Shown here piece after piece: positions 33,640 to 44,058 of a stretch of 64,000 nt of DNA. Origin of the DNA: Takakia lepidozioides (taxonomy: Eukaryota; Streptophyta; Takakiopsida; Takakiales; Takakiaceae); contig CM060731.1 in NCBI GenBank assembly GCA_030704615.1, positions 65,638,756-65,702,755 on the forward strand. The letters are read 5' to 3'. Position 1 is the first letter of the stretch; the number at the start of each line of letters is the position of its first letter. A program made the position numbers and the translations under genes. The notes under the pieces were generated by a model. That model saw only the letters and a list, made by a program, of their open reading frames with translations, was not told the origin of the DNA and made no database searches.

Positions 33640-34799
33640 AGTCCCAAGACTCCCCACGACTCCCACCACGAGGTCTCCCCCCATGGTGAGTCCTATGCCA
33701 CCCCCACTAAGTCCCACTAAGCTACCACCACCCTTGTGGAGCCACCCCCACCGCAACCCGGTGTGCGGGGCTCCACCTAGTGAGCGCCTCCGCCTCCTTG
33801 AGTGCCTTGGGCACTCAAGGGTGCTTCAGCCCCCCATACCTATCGCTGCCGCTGCCCCCACCACAGGGGCAGCCCCTCATGTGTCCCGACCCCCCTGCTC
33901 TCAAGGCAAGGGGGCGCGACACACACCCCTACCAACAGGGAGTCGATGTCCTCATCGACTTGTCCATTTGTAGAGAAACGAACATCCAAGTTGTGGCGTC
34001 CCACATCAAGGAGTTTGTTTCCGTACCATGGCGTCCCATGGCAAAGAACCAAACCCCACACTTGACTCTACTCTCCACTAGCTAGTTCGGCCGACTTCCT
34101 CCAAGTCCCGGCCAAGGGTGGAGCCTCTCCAGCTCCTCCCAGTGCACTCTTCTTGGCCTACTTCAAGGCCAAGGAACGATCCTCCCCGAGGATCGAATCG
34201 CCTTACTGCAACAACATTGCTTGCGACCGCTCATGATGCCGCTTTTGGCATCACCTTGAGCAAGGGTTCACCTGGAACCCTCTTTGACTAGGAAGATAAC
34301 CTTGAACCAACCGTGCGCCCCAATCATTACAATTGGGTCCGCCTTGGAATGCTGGCCTGAGGTACGGGAACACGCCGAAGCCGCACTACGACTTCGTCCC
34401 GAGGCTACACGATTATAGTACGTGAACGGAAGCACGTAGCTTCCGCGTTAGCCCGCACTACAAGGCAACCCCCTCGGTAGCGCAGTTATAGTACGTGCAC
34501 GCGCCAGGTGCGCACTAGCACGTGAACTCCCAAAGAAGGCGCAAGTTTCCTTGCCCCTTGGATGGGGGTCACCCGATTTCGGCACTACGCAAACACACGA
34601 TTAACCCAATTTACCTCCCCCACTTTTATAAGCTAGCATGCATTCTACACACTAGCCAACCATACCATGCATCACCATTCCAAAACAAAATAGGACGCAC
34701 AACATTTGGAAGCCATTTCATTTATAGCACGTTTTGTACAATACAAGTTTTTGCAATCGGATTCCTAAGCTAGCTAAGCCGGGCTAAGCATGCATTTCC

Positions 34800-35164
34800 T
34801 CCCCCACGCTCCAAGGTTGATGTCCCCATCAACGCTTCTTCCGCTTTTAAGGTCGCCCTTCGAAAGCTGCAACCGCCTCGGATGCGTTTCCCATTTCTGA
34901 GGCACGCCCAAGATGCCTCCACTGATGATAGCCCTTCCATTTGACGAGATACTCCGTTTCTCGGTTCTTGAACCTCCTCGACTTAAGTATTGCCTCCACC
35001 TCGTACTCAGGTTCATTTTCATGATCCAACAGCATAGGTGGCGGACGCAACACTTGATGCCGATTCGGACGCGCTTCATCTTTGAAGTAAGGCTTCAAAA
35101 GGGAGACATGGAATACTGGGTGCACCTTGCTTTGCCGGCAGCTCCAATTCATACACATCCTCAT
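34800..35164 (-). pseudogene. Chromodomain at the integrase C-terminus
   Basis: VHPVFHVSLLKPY (the conserved link after integrase), then YEVEAILKSRRFKNRETEYL and VKWKGYHQWRHLG, a chromodomain of the Ty3/gypsy chromovirus type. In the family it directs integration to chromatin with particular histone marks. Confidence 0.9.
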
Positions 35165-35280
35165 TCATAACCTTCCGAATGCGAAAGGGTCCCGCATACG
35201 GAGGTACGAACTTCGGACTCACTTCCGGAGGTAGTCGGAAATCTTGATGTTCAACCAGACCTCTGTGCCTGCCTCAAACT

Positions 35281-36498
35281 TCACTTCCCTCCGCTTCCGA
35301 TTCGCCTGCCTTTCATACCGTTTCTAGCTTTGGCAATGTTGTACTTTGCGAGCTTCAACAAACGCTCGCGTTCTTCCAGTACGCCTACTGCCGGTTCCTC
35401 AACGTCCTGGGCGGCCCAACTTGTCGGCACCAGAGGTGCTTTTCCATAGACCAATACGAAAGGGGAAACTCCCGTTGCGGAGTGTTCTGTGTTATTATAA
35501 CAGAACTCTGCCGCGTCTAAGTGTTCCACCCAGTCTGTTTGGTCTGCCGACACGTAATTCCGCAAGATCTGCTTCACTACGGAATTCACTCTTTCTGTTT
35601 GGCCGTTGGTCGTAGGTCGGAAGGCGGTGCTCATCTTCAGCCTCGTCCCCATCTTCTTCCAAAGTGCCCTCCAAAATTTACTCGTAAACTTTGGATCGCG
35701 GTCCGAGACAATATCCTTTGGGACTCCATGATGCTTTAAGACGTGGGCGAAGTAAAGTCGCCCTGTTCCTGTGCCGTTGTCGTCTCCTTGGTGGGGATGA
35801 AATGCCCATTTTACTGAACCTATCCACCACCACCATGATTGCATCGAATCCTTTTGACAGCGGCATAGCAGTCATAAAATCCATCGAGACGCTTTCCCAA
35901 GTCCCCTCTGGAATCGGCAAGGGTTGTAACAGCCCCGCTTGCTTTTTGTACTCGCTCCGGTTTTGTTGGCATGTGGTGCATGTCTTGACATACTCCTCTG
36001 CCTCTCCCTCAGTTTGGGCCAGAAATACTCTTTCTTCAAGAGTACCGCAGTGCGCTTGGCTCCGCCGTGGCCCGCAAGCGGGCTATCATGGCATTCTCTC
36101 AAGAGGCTATCTCTGATCCCTCCCTTCGGCACGTAGAGACGTTTTTGCTTATACCGGAGCAGTCCATTTTGCAAGTGGAACTGCGATTTAACCCCCATCC
36201 TCAAGTCCTGCATCACGGACTTCGCCAGCTCATCCTTCGGGGAAGCCTTCCGGATCTTCCTTTGGAGCGCCGTCTCGCCCTTGTACACCAACAAGAGCTG
36301 CTGCTTTCTACTTAAAGCATCGGCCACCACGTTGTCTCGTCCCGGTTTGTACTGGATATCCACGTCGAACACCGCCAAAGTATCTTGCCACCTAAGTTGT
36401 TTTGGGGACAACTTGGCTGCGTGGCAAAATACTTCACCGTGACATTGTCCGTGAACACCTTTACTGGTTGGAACCAACATAGTGGCGCCAAAGCTCAA
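35281..36498 (-). pseudogene. RNase H end and integrase, chromovirus (inverted part)
   Basis: Begins with the end of RNase H (VDIQYKPGRDNVVADALSR). The HHCC zinc region follows (HDSPLAGHGGAKRT). The DDE core is split by frameshifts: SMDFMTAMPLSKGFDAI, then IVSDRDPKFTSKFW and PTTNGQTERVNSVV with the catalytic Glu. The sequence ends ATGVSPFVLVYGKAPLVP, typical of chromovirus integrases. Confidence 0.88.
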
Positions 36499-37012
36499 GA
36501 CAGTGCACCACCGCCTTCATCTCTTTCTCGTGCGTCGGCCACCGTCGCTCCACGTCATTCAGTTTCTTACTTTCGTAAGCCACTGGACGTCCATCTTGCA
36601 TCAGTACACCCCCAATCCGAAGTCCAACGCATCTGTGTATCTCGAACGGACGATCGAACTCCGGGATTTTCAAGACTGGAGCTTCCGCCATCCGCTGCTT
36701 CAATTCAGCAAAAGCTTGGCCACAAAATGTGTTCCATGCCCAGACTTTAGATTTACACAGAAGGTCTGACAACGGCCCGCGATCTTGGCGAAATTTCTCA
36801 CATACTTCCGATAATAGGAGGCGAGTCCAAGGAAGGATCACACTCCCGGGACCGAAGTCGGAGGCTCCCAGTCCAAGATCGCCCTCACCTTTCTATATTT
36901 TGATCCTATCCTGTGTAATCACATGCCCCAGGAACTCCACTTTTGTGACCCCGAATTCGCACTTTGAAGCTTTGGCATACAGCTTCCCTTCTCGCAATTT
37001 CTGGAACACCGC
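36461..37012 (-). pseudogene. RT thumb and RNase H, chromovirus (inverted part)
   Basis: Minus reading: KCEFGVTKVEFLGHVIT near 36930, then CGQAFAELKQRMAEAPVL, RPFEIHRCVGLRIGGVLMQD and YESKKLNDVERRW with THEKEMKAVVHCLELWRHY, the RNase H hallmarks. Frames change and some residues differ from consensus (HRCVGLRIG for the usual TDASxxxxG). Confidence 0.85.
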
Positions 37013-37430
37013 CGTGGTGAGTGGGCCAAGACTCACCGCGACTCATCACCGGGAGTCGAGGGTTTTCGTGGTGGTTCGCCATAAAATGGCATGGCTGGTT
37101 GTGAAACCCCCGCGGACAGCTACAGAAGTATATATAGGGAGTAGTAACCCGAACGGTGCAAGCCCGTTGGTGACCAAAACTAGTGAGTAAGCGAGCGAGC
37201 CGGAAAGCGACCAAAGAGTGGGAGCTGTTCCGGACTGCCATCTACCAAAGGGAATTCCACAAGGCCCAAATAGGTGGAGGGTTTAGTGGGGGAGCGAAGG
37301 GGGACCGTTATGTCCCGGTGAGCAGCCGAAGCTCCAAGTTGGCCCGGCGGCCAGGTTGGGAGTCAGGCGCGCGCATCAAAGCGAGTAACTATGACTTGAA
37401 GGGGAGTTTACCGAAGTGAGGTGCGCGACA
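37013..37430 (+). repeat. Second part of the chromovirus 3' LTR
   Basis: Matches 30808-31227 in the same orientation with small indels and ends GTGCGCGACA, followed by the GTGGG target-site duplicate. Its missing first part is at 33921-33640, inverted. Confidence 0.93.
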
Positions 37431-37435
37431 GTGGG

Positions 37436-38726
37436 AGTTCTTCGGTCGGTGGGGCGCCAATGGAAGAACCTGGAATCAGCGGTGGAGAAGACCGTTGTGA
37501 AGAGACGACTCTTCTTGAACTTGGTGTCTGGAGCTTGGACTCTGGTGCGCATCAGGAACATGTGAGCTAGGGTAGGGGTACGTTGGCGTTGGGGTCTTCC
37601 AAGAGGAGCAAGTTTCTAGCAGGAGCAGTTTGCGGCTGTGTTCAGCACCTCTCGTTGCTCTGGGGAGCGAATTGTCAGGGATGGTGGAGTAGGCGGTAAA
37701 GGGGTTGTGGTGAGGGCTGGAGCTGGCTGCCTGTACGGCGTCGGGGCTGAACAAGCTGGGGGACGAGCCGATCGAGGCCGCCTGACCGGCGTGGGGCCCA
37801 CTGTTGCACAACGTCCGCTTGCTCGCTTAGCGCTGCTACCGCTGTCGCTACTGCCAACACCTCCACTAACTTGGTGGCGCTGCAGGCCTTGCCGAGGTCT
37901 GGCGGCGACGCCGCTCATCGTACTTTTCACTTCCTTCTTTGTCTCTCTCGCCCTCTAGATACGATCGCACACCCGAAAAGCCAAAGGACAGCCTTCACCG
38001 GCGTTGGCGCTCTCTTTCGCTCAGTGGAAAAGCACAGTGGAATTCACTTTCTAAAGGTCTCGTTGCTTCCCTACTGCCACAAAATACGGACGGAGTGGAA
38101 ATTCCATCCGGGACATAAACTGGCGACGCCATAAGAATCAAGAGTCAAAGGTCCAAACTCACTTGAAATTCGAACCGCTCTACAGGACCACCATAGATAC
38201 ATCAGACGAGAACTTAGGGAAACTTCACGTGAGGCAGTCATGGAAACCAGCCAACTCTTACAGCAAAACTCCAGTTCTAACGAGAGAGAGAGAGGAGAGG
38301 TAGACTTTGTCTCTGACTGTTGCGATTTACCGACGTGAAGATTCCAGATCAAGAAGTGTGGCAAATTGTATCAGTGACCACTTGCTGAGACCAAGCAAGA
38401 AAGATTAGCATTGTACTTCACGATTACAACCTCTCATTTTTTAACAAATGACTACTACCTAGCACACACAATAACCTCCTACCGCAATAAACAACCCATT
38501 TCATTCACTATTTTCTTGACTCTAAGACAGCCCTCCCCTTAAAGAAAAGCCTGGTAGCAGCACTCTGCATGGGGAATACCCTCCTAATTCAATAAACCAG
38601 CCCCCCCCTTAAAGGAAAGCCTACTAGCACTTTGCTACGAACTCAATGAACACCTTAGTTGACTCTCAGGCAACACCCCTTCATTGAATATTGGAATGTT
38701 CACATCAAAAAAAGTATTAAATACCG
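37436..38726. other. No recognised gene between chromovirus and tRNA
   Basis: Short open frames on both strands without a known domain. A GA-rich tract is present near 38280-38300 and two copies of a CAACCC(C)CCCCTTAAAG(A/G)AAAGCCT-like sequence lie near 38530 and 38600. It is the right flank of the chromovirus insertion site. Confidence 0.5.
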
Positions 38727-38799
38727 TGCGGCGAGCGTGGATCGAACACGCGATCTTCAGATCTTCAGTCTGACGCTTTCCCAACTGAGCTATCCCCGC
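38727..38799 (-). tRNA. tRNA-Phe (GAA)
   Basis: 73 nt on minus: acceptor start GCGGGGATAGCTCAGTTGGG, anticodon loop CTGAAGA with anticodon GAA, T loop GTTCGATCC, discriminator A. It matches plant nuclear tRNA-Phe apart from one base in the D stem (AAGC instead of GAGC) and one in the variable region. No intron. A T-rich stretch and AAAAAAA at 38707-38713 downstream could serve as the Pol III stop (T-run on minus). Confidence 0.95.
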
Positions 38800-39494
38800 T
38801 ATACAGACCAATATACTAACCGCTCTCTATATATTTACTTTATCAGCTAAATCTATAGACAGGAAAACATAATGGAGAATCGACGCTTTCCCCCCCTGAA
38901 TTAGCTTTGCTTCCGTCGGCTCGAGGAACATGAAGACGAGGAAACAGTGGGAGAATTTGCGAGAGCCCAGCTGCTGCGAGATACCATCGTTCCTCGACAA
39001 TTACTTTCTTCTCACTCGCTGTGGCCCGTACGCTATGCAACTACACGGAAGCGGGATGGGTAGGCAATGTGAGAGCGGATGGATTGTAGGAAGGCGTGAG
39101 TTCAGAATTGGCAGAGCATGAAGCATCGTGGTTGCAAAGTTTTGCGGGCTTCTGTGCTGAATTGGCGGGGTGGCTTTTGAGACGCCGTCTCTTGGAATAT
39201 GCTCAGCTTGGGCATGCATATGAGGTAAGGGTGAGTGTGTATGTGCGTGTGTGCTTTTTCTGTATATAGGTTGTTGAAATTATGCACGGAGAGGAAGCAT
39301 GAGCTGAAGAGTTTCCGTGTTTATTTGGGCTCAGTAGTTCCACCTTAATTGGGGCACAGAGAAAATTGTTGTAGGGATCACCAGTTGGATACATCGTCAG
39401 GAAGGACATTTGTACTGTCTGCGTATCTGAAGTGGCACAGTGGTCATCCGATTGGCACGACTTCGTTGTGTCCAGTTTACCCCAGTGCTTCAGA

Positions 39495-39541
<47 letters not shown>

Positions 39542-39689
39542 ATCCGGGATTCGAATTCTGGGATCAGTGATTGGGCCCCACTGTAAAAGGAGAGCTTGTG
39601 GGATCAGGTCTCAGTTATCCTTTGCCTCATCATATAATTTCTCTTGTGCCTGGTCGCCTTCTCATTCGTGAGCGAGAACAGATTGGAGA
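38800..39689 (+). promoter_or_regulatory. Upstream region of the lipase gene, with (GA)n
   Basis: Non-coding stretch leading to the lipase start. A pure (AG)n tract of about 41 bp lies at 39498-39538, roughly 150 bp before the ATG, a common place for GA repeats in plant promoters and 5' leaders. No clear TATA box was pinned down. Confidence 0.5.
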
Positions 39690-42600
39690 ATGGAGGTGGC
39701 TGTGAGGAGGGTAGTCATGGTTGGGGCAGCAATAAGCTTGCTTCTGCTCCTTGCTCCAGCCTCGTCAGCTGCTAACACAGATGCCGAGACAGGTTAATGA
39801 CTCCTCTTCTCTGGGATTCCTGTCTCTTGCAAAAGCTGATGGGGATGATGATATCCTTAGTTGAAAAATTATCACAAACAAACTCTGCAAAGTGTGGAGA
39901 GAGATACACCAGGTTGTGTCTGCTGGGCAGCTAGGAGCATTTCATAATAACAGGGAGGCAGATTTCCATACTTGGGCCTGGTGACCTTGCAGTAAACCTA
40001 ACAATCAGAGGCTGCCTTCACTGAAAACAGATGTCTTAAGTATGCTTTCCTCATAGGGCTTGGTTCTTCCACAGGGATCGGCTATGCTTCCAACATGATC
40101 TGTAGTAGGGGAACAAGAAAGTGAAATACATGTCCAATTTAGACAGTGGTATGGTTTGGAGGAAAACTGTCTGCAGCCCATAGTTATCACACATAGGTGA
40201 TACAATGCACATTTGCCCAGCACTAATGTCCAGTAGGAAATGGTTTGACTCTGCAGAAGTGGAAGTGGTCACAAAGATGTCAAATGGCTGTCGGTATAAT
40301 AGAACCATGGCTCTCATCCTTGTGGAGTATGCATCGGCGGTAAGGGCCCCATTCCTGTTTTTTGTGCTATTGTTCCTTTCGACTAATTATGGAATCTTTT
40401 GATATGGTTTGTGTCTCCTGACAAAGTGGCAAATTTTGGATAGGTCTACATAGAAGATGAGCTTGCACTGCTCTCTTGGAGCTGCTCACGATGTGAAGAT
40501 TTGACCAAGGTGGGCCTGTCGTGTGCAATTTGTGGTTTTGTGGCCATGGTATTTTGTGGTTTGAACATATTTATTGTCAAACTTCGCAAGGCTGGGTGAG
40601 AAGGCGTGGACCGGAAAATCTTGGGATGCTGTGCTATTACCCAGTCCAGTGAACTTCGCTTATGAGTTATGAGAAGGAGGGAAAGTTGGAAACTATGAAA
40701 GGGAGTATTGTGATTCTGTGTACACTGTGGGTGTATTTGTTTCTTCACTGGACCAAACGAATGAATTACAATTTGCAAAAAGGAAAATCAGATTGTCAAT
40801 GGACATGATATCATGATGGTCATACTCCGCTGCTGATTGAACTGTGTTTAAGAGCTTGTAAATGGATGGGCCTACTTGCACACATCAGGAGGTCTACTTA
40901 CTTTCCACGGAGGGTTCATTGATGAATCTGGAGTTGGATCTGTGTTAATACATTATGGCAGGGATTCAAGATTCATACTCTTGTTGTGGATGTTCAACAT
41001 TGCCTCCAGGTGTGCAACAGCATGCTTGAACTGCTACTCTTTGCTAATCCTCTCTTGCAGCGAGTTTTGCCTTTGGCTCATGGAGGAGAGATCAACTCGT
41101 TGGGAGGGGAAATTTCGCATGAATTGTTCTTCGGGTAGGAAAGTAACGCACTATAATTTTTATGCATAGGCTTGCTGGAACTTCATCTATGTGCATCGCA
41201 ATTCAAATATTCCAACCAAGATAAATGTGAATAACGGAGCTGGAGTGCAAGCAGTACTGACAACGTGTCTTTCGGAGCATGGATGGGAAAGGAAGACAGA
41301 CAGAAGCTTGGTGATTTAGATCAGGGGTCGGTCAATACCAAAAGATAATTACTGGTTAAATGCAGGCCTTTGTTGGAGTGGCGGAGAATTTGAATGCAAT
41401 TGTGATAGCATTTCGTGGCACCCAAGAAAGCAGTCCCTTGATGATGGTGAATTTAGGAACAAAAGAGTTGCAAAACTACATTCAGTTGTTGTTAGTGGTT
41501 GATATGATCAGTTTTGTCTTCCCTCTGTCACAGGTTGATAGTTGTAGAGGAGGATTTCAAGGTGTGGCAGTTAGGTGTGTGTTCACAACTAAATATATGG
41601 CACTCGTTCTGTTCCTTCCCTCCTACTCCTTCCTCCCCTTTCCCCTCCTGAATCATGATTTTTTTCACATTTTATTGTTAAGAGATGTTGTTAAACAGAT
41701 GCTTGTCCAGTGGTATCCAGAAAGATCTGCATGCTTAGAAGAGAGTTGGCTAACGCGCAGATTACTGGTGGGGATATCTGGTAGTGTGCAGAATTGGGCT
41801 GAGGACTTGTACTTTAGACAGCTTGATCTCAATTATCCGGGTGTCACTGATGCTATGGAGGGCATTATTCACCTTCTCTCCTGCATGCCAGACAAGCTTT
41901 TAGGCATGATATCCAAACTACAGATTACTTTTTAATGTGTATGACTTGACATCTAGGACTGTACAGATTGAAGGTTTTGATTAGTCACCAAACACTGAGT
42001 CTCTAAACCCGAAATCCTGTCTCTGCCCAGCCAGATTGGACTTTAGGTACTCCCTATGAACGGGAATCACCGAGCATATGGGTGGCATGGAGCTAGCAAA
42101 CGTACGGCGTGGCCCCAACCGCAGTCTTGTTTTCCATGACGACTTGCAATTCATGATCTTGACTTGTGATCCAAGGCCAGGTACATCAAGGGTTCTATTC
42201 AGCATATCACAACACCACAGTTCGTGACAGCATACTCACTGCTGTTCAAGCTATACAACAGGAAAGGGATGGGCTCCACTTCTTGGTCACAGGCCACTCA
42301 ATGGGAGGGGCTATGGCTTCCTTTTGTGCACTTGATCTCGCTGTACGTTTGGTCATCTCCCTCTCATCCCAGGCTTGCAAGGGCTCAAAACTTTCTTGTC
42401 ATCAGACAATCAGTCAAGCTTGCTGAATTGTGAACTAGCTCCAAAATGAGAAGCAGGTCCCTTTGCTCAACAAAATACTTTTGCAGGCACAAAGGGTTTA
42501 AGCAAGTCCTGGCTCATAGAGATTTGACTGGGTCCTAACCTGTTGGTCTAAGCCAAATAACTGGTATCAGTAGTGATACTGGTCGAAGGAAGGGACAATA

Positions 42601-44058
42601 CTCTCTGTCATCTTCTACTCCCTAAACAATAGTGCTTCCTTGCAGGCGAACTATGGTGTTCAAGACATTGAGATTATCACATTTGGGCAGCCACGAATTG
42701 GGAACTCTGTGTTTGCAGTATATTACAATGAGCTTGTCCCTCGGACTATTCGAATGACACATGCCAACGATCTGGTGCCACATCTGCCTCCCTATTACAC
42801 TCTGATAGGCCCACGTTCCTACCATCATTTTGCAACTGAGGTATGTGTGTGTGGCGGTCAATCATTTCTGTATGTTCAGAGCTTATGCTAAATTTGGCAG
42901 AAGTGTGGACCTTTTTTAAAGAATGTTTTTCTAGGAACATGAATGTGTCTATTCAGTTGGAGAGTCTCAATCTTGTCATATATTGAGATGCTACTGGCTA
43001 TATGCAATTTTGTTGCTGATGTTCTTTGTTCACACTTGGTAGGTTGGTTTGGTTTTTGCTTCAGGGGCTTTGTTTGTCAATAGTGCAATCAGTCTGTCCT
43101 TGCATGAGTACAGTTATGTATTCATACATATATTGTGTGCTTCATGTATCATGTATTCGACTGACATATTCTAAATTTTGCTTGCTTGATGCACAGGGTT
43201 GACATCCAGCTTAATATTATCTGGGTTAGACTGTTGAGTATACGTGAATAGAGATTGATGCATCAAAGTTGATGCAGGTGTGGCTCTTCAAGATTGCTGT
43301 GGGTCGTCTGCAGTATGAGTTTGAGCGGGTTTGTGACAGTTCTGGGGAGGACCCTACCTGTAGCAGGTCGGCTTTCTTTCATCTCTTCCACTTGGCATTC
43401 TATCTTCCTCTTTCTCTTTCCCTCTCAACACTCCCTTCTAGTCAGTCAAAAACCATGGGGTGTACCTCTACTGAAAGGTTGCTGAAAGAATGCAAACAAT
43501 GTTCCATTTAGAGAACAGGAGCACTATCACTGACATTGAATTCATTATGTGAACAATGGATTTTTGGAAGATTTCAGTCTGTTTCTACAGCTTCAAAAGA
43601 CCATTTAATTCCTCTACTGGGGTTGGAGTGTTCCATCTGAGAAGGTTGCTTGGGCACACCTGTACAGACCATTGGGGTTTTCCAGATGAAATTACTATTT
43701 TGTTACTCTGCGGGACTACTATCTAGCTCAAGGGCTACCTGCAGAGTAACAGACGGGGTGGACGGCAGGGAATTAAGGGGGAGAAGAGCAGGCATAGTGT
43801 GCTTATTTGTGGTTCTCACATTCATTTCGAGTCTTATGAATCCTGATATTTTATGTTGCCTGTTGGCTATGGGAACGGTGCAGGTCAGTCAAAGGCAACA
43901 GCATTTCGGATCATCTCAACTACCTTGGTGTCTACCTTAGGACTGAAGACAATATAATGGCCAGAGACACTGAATTTCTCAAAGGGAAATCTTTGCTTAA
44001 TTCCAACCTGGATGTTCCCGGCAAGCCCAGGAAAGCCACAAATGGGAGCTTATTGTAG
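39690..44058 (+). CDS. Class 3 lipase, secreted, copy B (all ten exons; one donor lost)
   Basis: Exons: 39690-39792, 40257-40339, 40444-40509, 40962-41009, 41366-41433, 41785-41857, 42181-42342, 42646-42840, 43278-43366, 43884-44058. Exon 1 encodes a signal peptide (MEVAVRRVVMVGAAISLLLL, then APASSA). Later landmarks are NRTMALILVEYASAV, CSRCEDL, IAFRGTQ, NWAEDLY, HQGFYSAYHNTT, GHSMGG (nucleophile Ser), FGQPRIGN, ANDLVPH (Asp), YHHF (His), SSGEDPTCSR and SVKGNSISDHLNYLG. All phases agree. Known family role: hydrolysis of acyl glycerols in the secretory path or outside the cell. Two oddities: 4 bp (GTAT) missing after 41433 remove the donor that copy A has, and exon 41785-41857 ends at ATG with GAGGGC, not GT. 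Splicing of this copy is therefore doubtful. Confidence 0.85.

Larger units (their letters stand above)
33640..37012 (-). repeat. Inverted block of the chromovirus
   Basis: Contains in minus order: rest of RT and RNase H (37012-36461), the IN zinc region (about 36360-36000), IN core (35920-35281), chromodomain (35164-34800), a non-coding tail (34770-33922) and the first part of the 3' LTR (33921-33640). The left join shares GACCG between the RT and LTR sequences, a short microhomology; about 10 bp of LTR seem to be lost at the joins. Confidence 0.9.
30501..37430 (+). mobile_element. Ty3/gypsy chromovirus with an internal 3.4-kb inversion
   Basis: Flanked by the 5-bp direct repeat GTGGG (30496-30500 and 37431-37435). 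The 5' LTR is 30501-31227 (TGTCGCG...CGCGACA), with the primer site TGGTATCAGAGC at 31230-31241, gag, protease and the first half of RT on +. At about 33640 the sequence flips: the rest of RT, RNase H, integrase, chromodomain and the first part of the 3' LTR read on minus to about 33640 from 37012. The last 0.4 kb of the 3' LTR (37013-37430) is again on +. Total 6.9 kb. Stops and frameshifts throughout, so it is dead. Confidence 0.93.

Noticed and set aside
36729-37190. A 153-residue + strand frame across 36729-37190
   Set aside because: It reads the inverted RT/RNase H region on the wrong strand and runs across the inversion join into the LTR.
39498-39538. GluArg repeat peptide encoded before the lipase
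   Set aside because: It is a pure (AG)n microsatellite upstream of the lipase start, not a conserved coding repeat.
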